Assembly (NCBI RefSeq): GCF_902506145.1
Contig: NZ_LR733519.1
Coordinates: forward strand, 964,582-1,028,581
Reading direction: 5' to 3'
Origin: Burkholderia sp. 8Y
GTDB taxonomy: Bacteria; Pseudomonadota; Gammaproteobacteria; Burkholderiales; Burkholderiaceae
Length of the DNA stretch: 64,000 nucleotides
The notes below the pieces were generated by a model, which saw only the letters and a program-made list of their open reading frames with translations, ran no database searches and was not told where the DNA came from. Of the stretch, positions 35,915 to 45,066 are shown piece after piece (positions within the stretch are counted from its first letter, which is position 1; every line of letters starts with the position of its first letter). The translations under genes were made by a program, and so were the position numbers.

Positions 35915-36805
35915 TCACCTGTCCTTCGGATCGAGCGCATCGCGCAGCCCGTCGCCGACAAAATTGATGCAATAGAGCGTGACCGACAGCAGCGCGGCCG
36001 GAAACAGCAAAATCCACGGCGACGCTTCCATCACGCCGACGCCGTCCTGAATCAGCACGCCCCAGCTCGTCATGGGCTCCTGCACGCCGAGGCCGAGGAA
36101 CGACAGCACCGACTCCGTGAGAATCACGCCGGGCACGGTGACGGTCGTGTAGATGGCGACGATGCCGAGCAGATTCGGCACGACATGCCGCGCGATGATG
36201 CGCCGCGTCGGCACGCCGATGGCGCGCGCCGCCTCGACGTACTCCTTCGATCGGATCGCGAGCGTCTGGCCGCGCACCACGCGCGCCATGTCCATCCAAG
36301 AGAACACGGTGATGGTCAGCACGACGAGATAGAACGCGCGGCCGAGCAGCGTCACCATCAGAATGGCGATGAGCAGATACGGAATGGCGTACATCATGTC
36401 GACGAAGCGCATCATCGCGTTGTCGACGCGTCCGCCGATGAAGCCGGCAATCGCGCCCCAGACGATGCCGAGCGTCACGGACGTGAGCGTGGCGAGCGCG
36501 CCGATCACGAGCGAGACGCGGCCGCCCACGAGACAGCGCACGAGCAGGTCGCGCCCGGTTTCGTCGGTGCCGAAAAGATGCCAGTGATCGAAGGTGGGCG
36601 GCACGCTCATCGCGTTCCAGTCGGCGGAATCGAACGCGTTCGGCAATACCCACGGCCCGACGATGCACGCGAGCGTGATGGCGACGAGCAGAGCGAGGCT
36701 CACGACCGCCGCCTTGTTGCGCAGAAAACGCGCACGCGCGTCCTGCCACGGACTGCGGCCTGCGACCGCCTGTTCGAGCATCGGCGCCAGAGAAGCAGAT
36801 TTCAT
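35915..36805 (-). CDS. Dipeptide ABC transporter permease, DppC type
   Basis: A 296-residue permease with six helices. The N-terminal OppC_N helix follows SPWQDARARFLRNKAA. The cytoplasmic EAA-like loop reads EYVEAARAIGVPTRRIIARH. ATG 36805 is preferred over 36844 because GAGAGGG lies 6 bases upstream. It forms the heterodimeric channel with the DppB-type permease. Confidence 0.92.
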   Translation of the reverse strand: MKSASLAPMLEQAVAGRSPWQDARARFLRNKAAVVSLALLVAITLACIVGPWVLPNAFDSADWNAMSVPPTFDHWHLFGTDETGRDLLVRCLVGGRVSLVIGALATLTSVTLGIVWGAIAGFIGGRVDNAMMRFVDMMYAIPYLLIAILMVTLLGRAFYLVVLTITVFSWMDMARVVRGQTLAIRSKEYVEAARAIGVPTRRIIARHVVPNLLGIVAIYTTVTVPGVILTESVLSFLGLGVQEPMTSWGVLIQDGVGVMEASPWILLFPAALLSVTLYCINFVGDGLRDALDPKDR

Positions 36806-36816
36806 CGTGCGCCCTC

Positions 36817-37737
36817 TCAGTAACGGATCTTCGGATCGAGCCACGCGTAGGCGAGATCGACCAGCAGGTTGAGCAGCACGGCCACGACCGTGACGAGCAC
36901 GACGAGTCCGAGCACGAGCGTGTAGTCGCGATTGGCCGCGCCGTTCACGATCAGCTTGCCGATGCCCGGCAGCGAGAACACGGATTCAGTGACGACCGCC
37001 GCCGTGATCGACGCGATCGCGAGCGGCCCGATCACGGAGACGACGGGAATCAGCGTCGGCTTGAGCGCATGGCGCAGCACGATGGTCCGCATCGGCAGGC
37101 CCTTCGCGCGAGCGGTGCGAATGTACGGCGTGTTCATCACTTCGATCAGGCTTGCGCGCGTGACGCGGCCGACCGTCGCGACGTTGATCATCACGAGCAG
37201 CGCCACCGGCAAGACCATGTAGCGCACGTCCGACCCGTTCCAGCCGCCCGCCGGCAGCCATTTCAGGCCGATGGCGAACACGAGAATCAGCACCGGCCCG
37301 ATGACGAACGACGGAAACGCGTTGCCCGCGTTGCTGACGAGCATGAGCGCGTAATCCGCGATGCTGTTACGCCGCAGCGCCGCGCCCGCGCCCAGCAGCA
37401 CGCCGATGACGATGGCGAGCGCCATCGACACGCCGCCGATCGCCAGCGACACCGGCAGCGCGCGCAGCACGAGTTCGTTCACGCTCCAGTCGGCGTAGCG
37501 GAACGACGCGCCGAGATCGCCGTGCAAGAGACCGTCGAGGTACAGCAGATACTGCTTCCACAATGGCTCGCCGAGGTGATATTTCGCCTGCAGGTTCGCA
37601 AGCACTTCGGCGGAAACCTTGCGCTCGCCGTCGAACGGACCGCCGGGCGTGGCGTGCAGCAGCAGATAACAGACCGTCACGACGATCAGGAGCGTCGGCA
37701 GCGTGAGCAGCACGCGACGCAGGGCATATGACCACAT
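36817..37737 (-). CDS. Dipeptide ABC transporter permease, DppB type
   Basis: A 306-residue permease. The N-terminal helix begins MWSYALRRVLLTLP and the EAA-like loop reads IRTARAKGLPMRTIVLRHAL. It ends with LVDLAYAWLDPKIRY, the standard close of this family. It is 11 bases upstream of the DppC-type start. Confidence 0.93.
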   Translation of the reverse strand: MWSYALRRVLLTLPTLLIVVTVCYLLLHATPGGPFDGERKVSAEVLANLQAKYHLGEPLWKQYLLYLDGLLHGDLGASFRYADWSVNELVLRALPVSLAIGGVSMALAIVIGVLLGAGAALRRNSIADYALMLVSNAGNAFPSFVIGPVLILVFAIGLKWLPAGGWNGSDVRYMVLPVALLVMINVATVGRVTRASLIEVMNTPYIRTARAKGLPMRTIVLRHALKPTLIPVVSVIGPLAIASITAAVVTESVFSLPGIGKLIVNGAANRDYTLVLGLVVLVTVVAVLLNLLVDLAYAWLDPKIRY

Positions 37738-37755
37738 GAGAGCGCGTCCTTGTCG

Positions 37756-39390
37756 TCAATGCTTGACGATGTAGAGGTCCTTGCTGCTGTAGTGATCCAT
37801 CGGATTCTTCAGCGAATAGCCGCCGACATAGCTACGGACCAGGCGCGGCAAGCCGTATTGCAGGAGCGGCAGCATCGGATAGTCGTCCATCACGAGCTTC
37901 GCTGCTTCGGTCAGCAGTTGCTTGCGCTTGACCGCGTCCGTGGTCTCGCTCGCCTGTTTGACGAGCGCGTCGGCCCTCGGATTGCAGTTGAAGTTGTCGT
38001 TCTGCTCCGACTTGCACTGCACGAGCGTGAGGAAGGTGGTCGCGTCGTTGTAGTCCGCTACCCAGCCGTTGCGCGCAATCTGGTAATCGCCGTCATGGCG
38101 CTTTTTCAGCAGCACCTTGAATTCCATCGATTCGATATCGGTGACGAGGCCCAGCTTCGTCTTCCATTCGGATGCCGCGAAGATCGCTATTTTCTTGTTG
38201 TAGTCGCTCGTGTTCATCGCGAAGCGCAGCGTCGTGCCGGGCTTCACGCCCGCCTGTTCGAGCAGCTTCTTCGCTTCCGCGACGCGCTTTTCCATGGGCC
38301 AGCTCGCCCATTCGTAGGCCGACACGTCCGCGCCGCTCACGCCCTTCGGCAGCAGGCCGTAGCTCGGCGTCTGGCCGTCGGCGGTCACGCGCTGCGCGAG
38401 CAGATCGCGGTCGATCACCATGGAAAGCGCCTTGCGCACGCGCACGTCCTTCAAGAGCGGATCGCGGTTATTGAAGCTGTAATAGCGCGTGCCGAGAATC
38501 AGCGAATTGCGGATGTCGTTCGGGAACTGCTGGCGGTACTTCGCGTATGTGCCGGTGGGCAGTTGATACGTCATGTCGTTCTCGCCGGACTGGAAGAGCT
38601 TGACGTCCGTGTTCTCGTCCTCCACCGGCAAGTACGTGACCTTCGTCAACTGAACGTGGTCCTTGTCCCAGTAGTTCGGATTCCTGGTGAGCACGAGCTT
38701 GCTGTTGACCTGCCAGTCCTTTAACTGGAAAGGACCGTTGCTCACGAGATTGCCCGGCTTCGTCCACTCCTTGCCAAACTTCTCCAAGGTCGCGCGATGC
38801 ACCGGCCCGAGATTCGCGTTCGACATCAGTTCGGGCAGAAACGGCACCGGACCTGAAGTCTTGACTTCGAGCGTCGTCGCGTCGATGGCGCGCACGCCGA
38901 GCGCGCTCGCCGGCTTCTTGCCCGCGACGATATCCGCGCCGTTCAGCAGAAACGGCCCGAAGACGCTCGCGTACGACGACGCCGTTTTCGGGTCGATGAA
39001 ACGCTGGCAGCCGTAGACGAAGTCGCTGGCGGCCACGGTGTCGCCGTTGGACCAGCGCGCGTTCTTGCGCAAATGGAAAAGCCACGTCGTCGCGTCCTTC
39101 TGCTCCCACTTTTCCGCGACGCCGGGAACGACCGCGCCGTCGCCGTTGGTCGCGGTCAGCCCTTCGAAGAGATCGCGCGCCAGATTCGCCGCGCCGACCG
39201 ATTCGACGAGCGCCGGATCGAGCGTCTCCACTTCCGAGCCGTTGTTGCGCACCAGTTCCTGCTTTGCGGCAAGCGTCACGCCCGGCGGCACGATGGCCGC
39301 GGAAGCGGGTATCGCGGCAAGCAGGCAAGCGGTGCTGGCGGCGGCGACTGCCGCGCGATGGAAGGCGTTGAAAGCGGCGAATGACTTCAT
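37756..39390 (-). CDS. Periplasmic oligopeptide-binding protein (OppA/MppA type)
   Basis: A 544-residue class C solute-binding protein with a Sec signal peptide (cleavage after SAA, about residue 32). The family pattern NGSEVETLDPALVES is followed by GVAEKWEQKDATTWLFHLRKN. Opp/Mpp-type proteins bind peptides, sometimes murein tripeptide. It is the first gene of the importer operon, which also contains both permeases and both ATPases. Confidence 0.92.
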   Translation of the reverse strand: MKSFAAFNAFHRAAVAAASTACLLAAIPASAAIVPPGVTLAAKQELVRNNGSEVETLDPALVESVGAANLARDLFEGLTATNGDGAVVPGVAEKWEQKDATTWLFHLRKNARWSNGDTVAASDFVYGCQRFIDPKTASSYASVFGPFLLNGADIVAGKKPASALGVRAIDATTLEVKTSGPVPFLPELMSNANLGPVHRATLEKFGKEWTKPGNLVSNGPFQLKDWQVNSKLVLTRNPNYWDKDHVQLTKVTYLPVEDENTDVKLFQSGENDMTYQLPTGTYAKYRQQFPNDIRNSLILGTRYYSFNNRDPLLKDVRVRKALSMVIDRDLLAQRVTADGQTPSYGLLPKGVSGADVSAYEWASWPMEKRVAEAKKLLEQAGVKPGTTLRFAMNTSDYNKKIAIFAASEWKTKLGLVTDIESMEFKVLLKKRHDGDYQIARNGWVADYNDATTFLTLVQCKSEQNDNFNCNPRADALVKQASETTDAVKRKQLLTEAAKLVMDDYPMLPLLQYGLPRLVRSYVGGYSLKNPMDHYSSKDLYIVKH

Positions 39391-39668
39391 CGAACTCCTC
39401 TTTGTCTCGTTGTATTGCTTGTTTTTGATGCAGCGCGCGCTCTCACGTTTAGCGTCTTTTGCCTAAACGAATGCGCGAGCGTGCTTAGTACGTCTAATGA
39501 GCGACAAGCCGTGCGCCGCGTCCGGAATATTTCCGAGCGGCGCTCGATATGCTTGATGACTGGCGGCGAGTATTTCGCATCGGTCAGGCGGATGCCACCC
39601 GCAACAGCACCTGATGACGAAATTTTTCGAAATATCGCTCGGACGAGCGATTGGAATCGGTGTCAGGA
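39391..39668. promoter_or_regulatory. Importer upstream region with a palindrome at 39634-39651
   Basis: No gene is seen between the importer and the VOC gene. ATCGCTCG-GA-CGAGCGAT at 39634-39651 is a perfect 8-2-8 inverted repeat. Two CGAAA elements with inverted spacing lie just before it. It could be an operator or an extra hairpin. Confidence 0.35.
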
Positions 39669-39707
39669 AGCGGGGGTCGTTGGCTAGATCGCGCGTCGAC
39701 CCCCGCT
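39669..39707 (-). terminator. Terminator hairpin after the VOC gene
   Basis: AGCGGGGGTCG (39669-39679) pairs perfectly with CGACCCCCGCT (39697-39707). It lies 8 bases past the VOC stop on the minus strand. Confidence 0.65.
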
Positions 39708-39715
39708 CTGGCGAA

Positions 39716-40186
39716 TCAGGCCCCGCCGAAGAGACGTTCCGCGCGCAAGCGCAACTCCTCGGGCGATACGTCTTCCTTGTGCGTCGCGATCCACCAGACA
39801 TGACCGAACGGATCGCGCACCTTGCCGCCGCGGTCGCCATAGAACTGGTCTTCGACCGGGCGCAGAATGGTCGCGCCCTCGCCGACGGCGCGCTGCACCA
39901 CGGCATCGACGTCTTCCACGTACAGATGCAGCATCACCGGCGTGCCACCGACCGCGAGCGGGCCTCTCACGTCCATTTCCGGGAATTCGTCGCTGAGATA
40001 GAACGGATTGCCGCCGATCAGCAATTCCGCATGGCCGATGCGCCCGCCCGGCTCCTGCATGCTGAAGACTTCGGTCGCGCCGAACGCCTTCTTGTAGAAG
40101 TCGATGGCCGCGACGCCGCCCGCCACCGCGATATACGGAATCACGCCGTGACGGCCCTCGGGGATGGGATCGACTGATGCACTCAT
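39716..40186 (-). CDS. VOC superfamily protein (PhnB/glyoxalase-like)
   Basis: A 156-residue protein of the PhnB-like branch. VIPYIAVAGGVAAIDFYKKAFGA starts the first beta-alpha-beta unit, and DPFGHVWWIATHKEDVSPEE closes the second, as in most PhnB-like proteins. The founding phosphonate role is not proven for such members. AGGAGG lies 6 bases before the ATG. The gene is single and has its own terminator. Confidence 0.88.
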   Translation of the reverse strand: MSASVDPIPEGRHGVIPYIAVAGGVAAIDFYKKAFGATEVFSMQEPGGRIGHAELLIGGNPFYLSDEFPEMDVRGPLAVGGTPVMLHLYVEDVDAVVQRAVGEGATILRPVEDQFYGDRGGKVRDPFGHVWWIATHKEDVSPEELRLRAERLFGGA

Positions 40187-40389
40187 GAATGCCTCCTGAA
40201 ATCCGCAAAAGTTGGCCATTGCCGCGTGTGCCGGATAGGCCGCACGCGGCGCACGTTCCATGGTGCCGCTTTTGGCGGACGCCGCAAAGCGTCCGGCCTC
40301 TCGCGCCGCTCATGCTTAACAACTTTTCACTATTCGCTTCATACTCTCGGTCGAAGCACGTTCCACTTTCCTCATCAAACGGAGCAGTC

Positions 40390-41151
40390 ATGCACGATCT
40401 GAAAGGCAAGTCGATTCTGATCACCGGCGCCAGCACGGGCATCGGCGCGGCAGCGGCCCGCGCGTTCGGGCGTTACGGCGCGAATGTCGCCGTGCACTAC
40501 AACAGTTCGAAGGAGAAGGCCGAGGAAGTCGCGAAAGACGTGCGCGCGCTCGGCGTGAGCGCGATCACCGTCGGCGCGGACGTGCGCGATTCAAAGGCGA
40601 TCGACGCCGCCGTCGCGCAAACGGTCGATGCGTTCGGCAAGATCGACGTGCTCATCAACAACGCGGGCAGCCTCGTCAAGCGCGAGCCGCTCGAAAGCGT
40701 CACCGACGAACTCTTCGACGAGATCATGCATATCAACGCGCGCTCGGTCGTCGCGTTCACGCGGGCGGCGCTGCCGTCGCTGCGCTCGGGCGGCGGCGGC
40801 TCGATCATCAACGTGACGTCGGTGGCGGCGCGCAACGGCGGCGGGCCGGGCGCGCTGCTCTACGCGGCGTCGAAGGGCTTCGTCAGCACGATCACGAAGG
40901 GCATGGCGAAGGAATTCACCGCCGACCGCATTCGCGTGAACGCCGTCGCGCCGGGCGTCATCGGCACGCCGTTCCATGACCGCTTCACGACGCCCGAGCA
41001 ACTCGACGCCTTCCGCAAGTCGATCCCGATGGGCTTCATCGGCGAGCCGGACGATTGCAGCGGCGCGTTCCTCTATCTCGCTTCGGAGGCGCTGTCGCGC
41101 TACGTGACGGGTCAGATCATCGACGTCAACGGCGGCCAGTTGATGCCGTGA
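40390..41151 (+). CDS. Short-chain dehydrogenase/reductase
   Basis: A 253-residue classical SDR. The cofactor motif TGASTGIG is near residue 12, NNAG near 92, the catalytic Ser in INVTSVAA and YAASK with catalytic Tyr and Lys. It ends DVNGGQLMP. His-Tyr-Asn after the second strand (AVHYNSS) suggests NADP preference. ATG 40390 has GGAGCAG just upstream. Substrate unknown. Confidence 0.9.
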   Translation: MHDLKGKSILITGASTGIGAAAARAFGRYGANVAVHYNSSKEKAEEVAKDVRALGVSAITVGADVRDSKAIDAAVAQTVDAFGKIDVLINNAGSLVKREPLESVTDELFDEIMHINARSVVAFTRAALPSLRSGGGGSIINVTSVAARNGGGPGALLYAASKGFVSTITKGMAKEFTADRIRVNAVAPGVIGTPFHDRFTTPEQLDAFRKSIPMGFIGEPDDCSGAFLYLASEALSRYVTGQIIDVNGGQLMP

Positions 41152-41208
41152 AGCTCGCCGACCGTGTTATAAGGCGCTAGGTCATACCAAAAAAGGAGAA
41201 TGCAGGAG

Positions 41209-42942
41209 ATGCCTTTGAAACAGCCATATCGCTTTCGGTCCCTCGCGCTGACCGCCGCTGCCGCCGCCGCGTTCAGCGTCGCGGGCTTCGTCGAAACGTC
41301 GCCCGCCTATGCGAAAACAGCGGACACACAGCAGCGCGTTCTGACGAGCTCGGCCGTCGCCGTCGCGGACAAGTACGCCGCCGACACCGCCGAACAAATC
41401 TTCAAGCAAGGCGGCAATGCGGTCGATGCCGCAGTCGCCATCGCGTTCTCGCTCGCGGTCACGTATCCCGAGGCGGGCAACATCGGCGGCGGCGGGTTCA
41501 TGACGCTCTACGTGGACCATCGGCCGTATTTCCTCGACTATCGCGAGCGCGCGCCCATTTCCGCGACGCGCAACATGTATCTCGACGACAAGGGCGAAGT
41601 CATCAAGGGCATGAGCCTGTACGGACCGCGCGCGGTCGGCGTGCCCGGCACAGTCGAAGGCATGTGGGAAGCCCAGAAGCGTTTCGGCAAGCTGAAGTGG
41701 AAGCAGGTGCTAGCGCCCGCGATCAAGTACGCGCAGGACGGTTTCGTCGTCGGCGATCAGCTGATCGAGCGGCGCGACCGCGCGTCGAAGGAATTCGCCG
41801 GCAAGACCAACTTCGACCTTTATTTCGGCGGCATGAAGGCGGGCGAAGTCTTCAAGCAGCCGGATCTGGCGCAGACGCTGCAGCGCATTTCCGACAAGGG
41901 CGCGAAAGGCTTCTATCAGGGCAAGACCGCTGAACTGATCGCCACGTCCATGACGGGGCACGGGCTCATCACCGCACGCGATCTGAAGGAGTACAAGGCG
42001 GTTTGGCGGCAGCCCGTGGTGGCGAGCTGGAACGGCTATCGCGTCATCACCGCGCCGCCGCCGAGTTCGGGCGGCGTCGGCCTCGTGCAGTTGCTGAAGA
42101 TGAAGGCCGATCTGAAGGACAAGTTCGAAGGCGTGCCGCTCGACTCCGCGCAGTACATTCACCTCGTCGCGGAGATCGAGAAGCGCGTGTTCGCCGACCG
42201 CGCGCAGTATCTCGGCGATCCCGACTTCTACAAGGTGCCGGTCGCGCAATTGATCGACGACGACTACATTCTCAAGCGCGCGCAGGAAGTCAATCCCGAC
42301 ACGCCGTCCGACACGAAGAGCGTCCAGCCGGGCCTCGGCACGTCGATGCCCGAGAAGGCCGAGACGACGCACTTTTCGGTCGTCGACAAATGGGGCAACG
42401 CAGTGTCGAACACGTACACGATCAACGGCTATTTCGGCGCGGGCGTGGTCGCGGAAGGCACGGGCGTCGTGCTGAACGACGAGATGGACGACTTCTCGGC
42501 CAAGCCGGGCGTGGCGAACATGTTCGGCGTCGTGGGTAGCGATGCGAACGCCATCGCGCCGCGCAAACGGCCGCTTTCGTCGATGACGCCGACCATTCTC
42601 ACCAAGGACGATCAGGTCGCGATGGTGATCGGCACGCCGGGCGGATCGCGCATTTTCACGTCGATCTTCCAGGTGTTGTCGAACGTCTACGATTTCCAGA
42701 TGCCGCTCGCGGAAGCGGTCGGCGCGACGCGCTTCCATCATCAACTGCTGCCGCCGAACACGATCTATCAGGAGCCGTTCCATCAGCTCGATCCGGAGGT
42801 CGTGAAGCAACTGGAGGCGAAGGGCTACAACTTTGCGATGCAGGGCTTCAACGGCGACATTCAGGCGATCCGCATCAACGGCGAAACGCCCGAGCCGATG
42901 TCAGACCCGCGTGGGCGCGGCGTGTCGCGGGTAATTCAGTAA
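41209..42942 (+). CDS. ggt: Gamma-glutamyltranspeptidase
   Basis: A 577-residue periplasmic Ntn hydrolase with a signal peptide (residues 1-30). The nucleophile is the first Thr of TTHFSVVDKWGN (about residue 386), where the proenzyme cleaves itself. Other active-site motifs are NDEMDDF, KRPLSSMTPTI and TPGGSRI. It hydrolyses glutathione and transfers gamma-glutamyl groups. ATG 41209 is preferred: GGAG at 41195-41198 is 10 bases upstream, but only 1 base before the alternative ATG 41200. Confidence 0.94.
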   Translation: MPLKQPYRFRSLALTAAAAAAFSVAGFVETSPAYAKTADTQQRVLTSSAVAVADKYAADTAEQIFKQGGNAVDAAVAIAFSLAVTYPEAGNIGGGGFMTLYVDHRPYFLDYRERAPISATRNMYLDDKGEVIKGMSLYGPRAVGVPGTVEGMWEAQKRFGKLKWKQVLAPAIKYAQDGFVVGDQLIERRDRASKEFAGKTNFDLYFGGMKAGEVFKQPDLAQTLQRISDKGAKGFYQGKTAELIATSMTGHGLITARDLKEYKAVWRQPVVASWNGYRVITAPPPSSGGVGLVQLLKMKADLKDKFEGVPLDSAQYIHLVAEIEKRVFADRAQYLGDPDFYKVPVAQLIDDDYILKRAQEVNPDTPSDTKSVQPGLGTSMPEKAETTHFSVVDKWGNAVSNTYTINGYFGAGVVAEGTGVVLNDEMDDFSAKPGVANMFGVVGSDANAIAPRKRPLSSMTPTILTKDDQVAMVIGTPGGSRIFTSIFQVLSNVYDFQMPLAEAVGATRFHHQLLPPNTIYQEPFHQLDPEVVKQLEAKGYNFAMQGFNGDIQAIRINGETPEPMSDPRGRGVSRVIQ

Positions 42943-42950
42943 GGTCCGCG

Positions 42951-42977
42951 GCGGCGCTTTCAGACTGAAAGCGCCGC
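42951..42977 (+). terminator. Terminator hairpin of ggt
   Basis: A perfect 13-bp stem (42951-42963 with 42965-42977) closed over a single A lies 8 bases after the ggt stop. No T-run follows. Confidence 0.65.
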
Positions 42978-42983
42978 GTCCAT

Positions 42984-43112
42984 TCCGGACTAGGCGTTTG
43001 CCCTAGTCCGGAGTGTCGTCCTTCCCGCTGTGAAGCCCGTCCCAGGCGGGATTCTTAGAAATATAAGAATGCTGGCATGAGCGGCATGTTTCGCGCGGGA
43101 TTGGACCGCGCG
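42984..43112 (+). promoter_or_regulatory. Structured leader region upstream of the purine permease gene
   Basis: Besides the ggt terminator, the 336-base gap before the permease holds three more perfect hairpins. They are 42984-43012 (11-bp stem, 7-base loop), 43051-43070 (7-bp AT-rich stem) and 43092-43112 (CGCGCGG/CCGCGCG, 7-base loop). TTCCCGC and GCGGGA around 43022-43051 could pair too. I see no known riboswitch class. Confidence 0.4.
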
Positions 43113-43278
43113 TTTCGTTCCCCTAGTCTCTGTCCTGACCGAGTGCACCATGCGCCGCTGTGCGCGACGCACCCGGCGCATCCAGAACTACATACGAGAC
43201 GACCCTGACGACAGACTCGCAGTGCGCAGCGACACGCGCACGGGCACCTGTTTCAGCGTGCTGATAAAGGAGCAGCTC

Positions 43279-44679
43279 ATGTTGGAATCCCCCGCCCAGC
43301 AGCTTGGCGATATCGCGCCCGTCAACCGGGAACAGGACCTTCACACAGCCAGCGGCGGCGTGCTCGACCGCTACTTCGGCATCTCTCAATCCGGCAGCAC
43401 GCCGAAACGCGAAGTCGTGGCCGGCGTCACGACCTTTCTCGCGATGGTCTACTCCGTGTTCGTCGTGCCGGGCATGCTCGGCAAGGCGGGCTTCGATACG
43501 AGCGCGGTGTTCGTCGCCGTGTGCCTGACGACCGCGTTCGGCTCGCTGCTGATGGGCGTGTGGGCGCGGCTGCCCATCGCCATCGGCTGCGCCATTTCGC
43601 TGACCGCGTTCACCGCGTTCGGGCTCGTACTCGGCAAGGGCCTTTCGCCCGCCATCGCGCTCGGCGCGGTGTTCCTGATGGGCGTCGTGTTCACGGCCAT
43701 TTCGGTGACCGGCGTGCGCTCGTGGATTCTGCGCAATCTGCCGACAGGCGTCGCGCATGGCACGGGCATCGGCATCGGGCTGTTTCTGCTCCTGATCGCA
43801 TCGAACGATGTCGGCCTCATCGTGAAGAATCCCGCGCCCGGCATGCCGGTCTCGCTCGGTCACATCACGGCGCTGCCCGTGCTGATGTCCGTGGCCGGAC
43901 TCGCGGCCATCTTTGGTCTGGAGCGGCGGCGCGTGCCGGGCGGCATCCTGCTCGTGGTGGTCGGGCTCTCGGCGATCGGCCTCGTGATCGACCCGTCGGT
44001 GCGCTTTCACGGCGTGTTCGCGTTGCCGTCGCTCTCGGCGCCCGGCCACGCGTCGCTGATCGGCGCGATGGACATCAAAGGCGCGCTGTCGATGGCCGTG
44101 CTGCCGAGCGTGCTCGCACTCGTGATGACCGCCGTGTTCGACGCCACCGGCACGATCCGCGCGGTCGCCGGCCAGGCGGGTCAGATCGACGAAAACGGGC
44201 GCATCGTGAACGGCGGCCGCGCGCTGACGGCGGATTCCATCAGCTCGATCTTCTCCGCGTGTTTCGGCGGAGCCCCGGCTGCGGCGTATATCGAATCGTC
44301 GGTGGGCGTGGCGGCGGGCGCGAAGACCGGCCTCGCGGCGAGCGTCGTCGGCGCGCTCTTTCTCGCGGTGATGTTCCTGTCGCCGCTCGCGAGCCTCGTG
44401 CCCTCCTACGCGACCGCGCCGGCGCTGATGTACGTCGGCTTGCTGATGCTCGGCAACGTCGCCAAGCTGCACATGGACGACACGGTGGACACGATGTCCG
44501 GTCTCGTCTGCGCGGTGTTCATCGTGCTGACGGCGAATATCGTGACGGGCATCATGCTCGGCTTTTGCACGCTCGTGATCGGGCGGCTCGTGGCGGGCGA
44601 AATCCGCAAGCTCAACGTGGGAACGGTGGCGATTGCACTTGCGCTCGCCGTGTTCTATCTCGGCGGCTGGGCAATCTGA
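43279..44679 (+). CDS. NCS2 family purine permease, AzgA type
   Basis: A 466-residue protein with about 12-14 helices. AzgA-type hallmarks are [19 protein letters not shown] near residue 45, [10 protein letters not shown], and [12 protein letters not shown]. The signature [18 protein letters not shown] follows. It transports adenine, guanine or hypoxanthine with protons. ATG 43279 follows AAAGGAG by 8 bases. A strong terminator follows. Confidence 0.93.
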   Translation: MLESPAQQLGDIAPVNREQDLHTASGGVLDRYFGISQSGSTPKREVVAGVTTFLAMVYSVFVVPGMLGKAGFDTSAVFVAVCLTTAFGSLLMGVWARLPIAIGCAISLTAFTAFGLVLGKGLSPAIALGAVFLMGVVFTAISVTGVRSWILRNLPTGVAHGTGIGIGLFLLLIASNDVGLIVKNPAPGMPVSLGHITALPVLMSVAGLAAIFGLERRRVPGGILLVVVGLSAIGLVIDPSVRFHGVFALPSLSAPGHASLIGAMDIKGALSMAVLPSVLALVMTAVFDATGTIRAVAGQAGQIDENGRIVNGGRALTADSISSIFSACFGGAPAAAYIESSVGVAAGAKTGLAASVVGALFLAVMFLSPLASLVPSYATAPALMYVGLLMLGNVAKLHMDDTVDTMSGLVCAVFIVLTANIVTGIMLGFCTLVIGRLVAGEIRKLNVGTVAIALALAVFYLGGWAI

Positions 44680-44709
44680 GCGCGACGGCGCGTTCCCTTC
44701 GATGAAATG

Positions 44710-44747
44710 ACAAAGCCCCCGGAAGCGTTCGCTTTCGGGGGCTTTGT
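44710..44747 (+). terminator. Rho-independent terminator of the purine permease
   Basis: A perfect 12-bp outer stem (44710-44721 with 44736-44747) plus a short inner stem ends in CTTTGT. The inverted copy also gives a short U-run on the minus strand. Confidence 0.8.
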
Positions 44748-44790
44748 CCAATGCTGATGCGCTTTGACCGGGCGTCAGGCCGACGCAGAC

Positions 44791-44940
44791 TTACTTGCGG
44801 CGATACGATTCAACGAGGATTTCGCAGTTTTGCAGATGCAATTGCAGGGCGCGATCCCACTCGCGACGCACCGCAGCCTTCGCCGCGCGCATCCACGAAC
44901 CGAACGAAACGAGCAAAGATTGTTGAGCGGTGGTTTTCAT
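44791..44940 (-). CDS. Small hypothetical protein, 49 residues
   Basis: A 49-residue basic, helical protein reading MKTTAQQSLLVSFGSW and ending LVESYRRK, with one cysteine. It is preceded by GAGAG 6 bases upstream and by an AT-rich promoter-like stretch (TATAGTTA on the minus strand). Codon choice is normal for the window. No domain recognised. The adjacent terminator at 44710-44747 could also serve it. Confidence 0.6.
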   Translation of the reverse strand: MKTTAQQSLLVSFGSWMRAAKAAVRREWDRALQLHLQNCEILVESYRRK

Positions 44941-45066
44941 GAGCGTCTCTCGGGGTAAGTAGCTAGGGGATAACCCTAACTATACCCTTTTCATGCTGCA
45001 CTGCAACCATTTCTCAAAAAAGATACACCGTCCCGCGTCGCGCGCCCGGTCGGATTTTCCGATTCA

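Noticed and set aside
42951-43112. Known purine or guanidine riboswitch
   Set aside because: The stem and loop sequences do not match the conserved cores I know for purine, ykkC or mini-ykkC classes.
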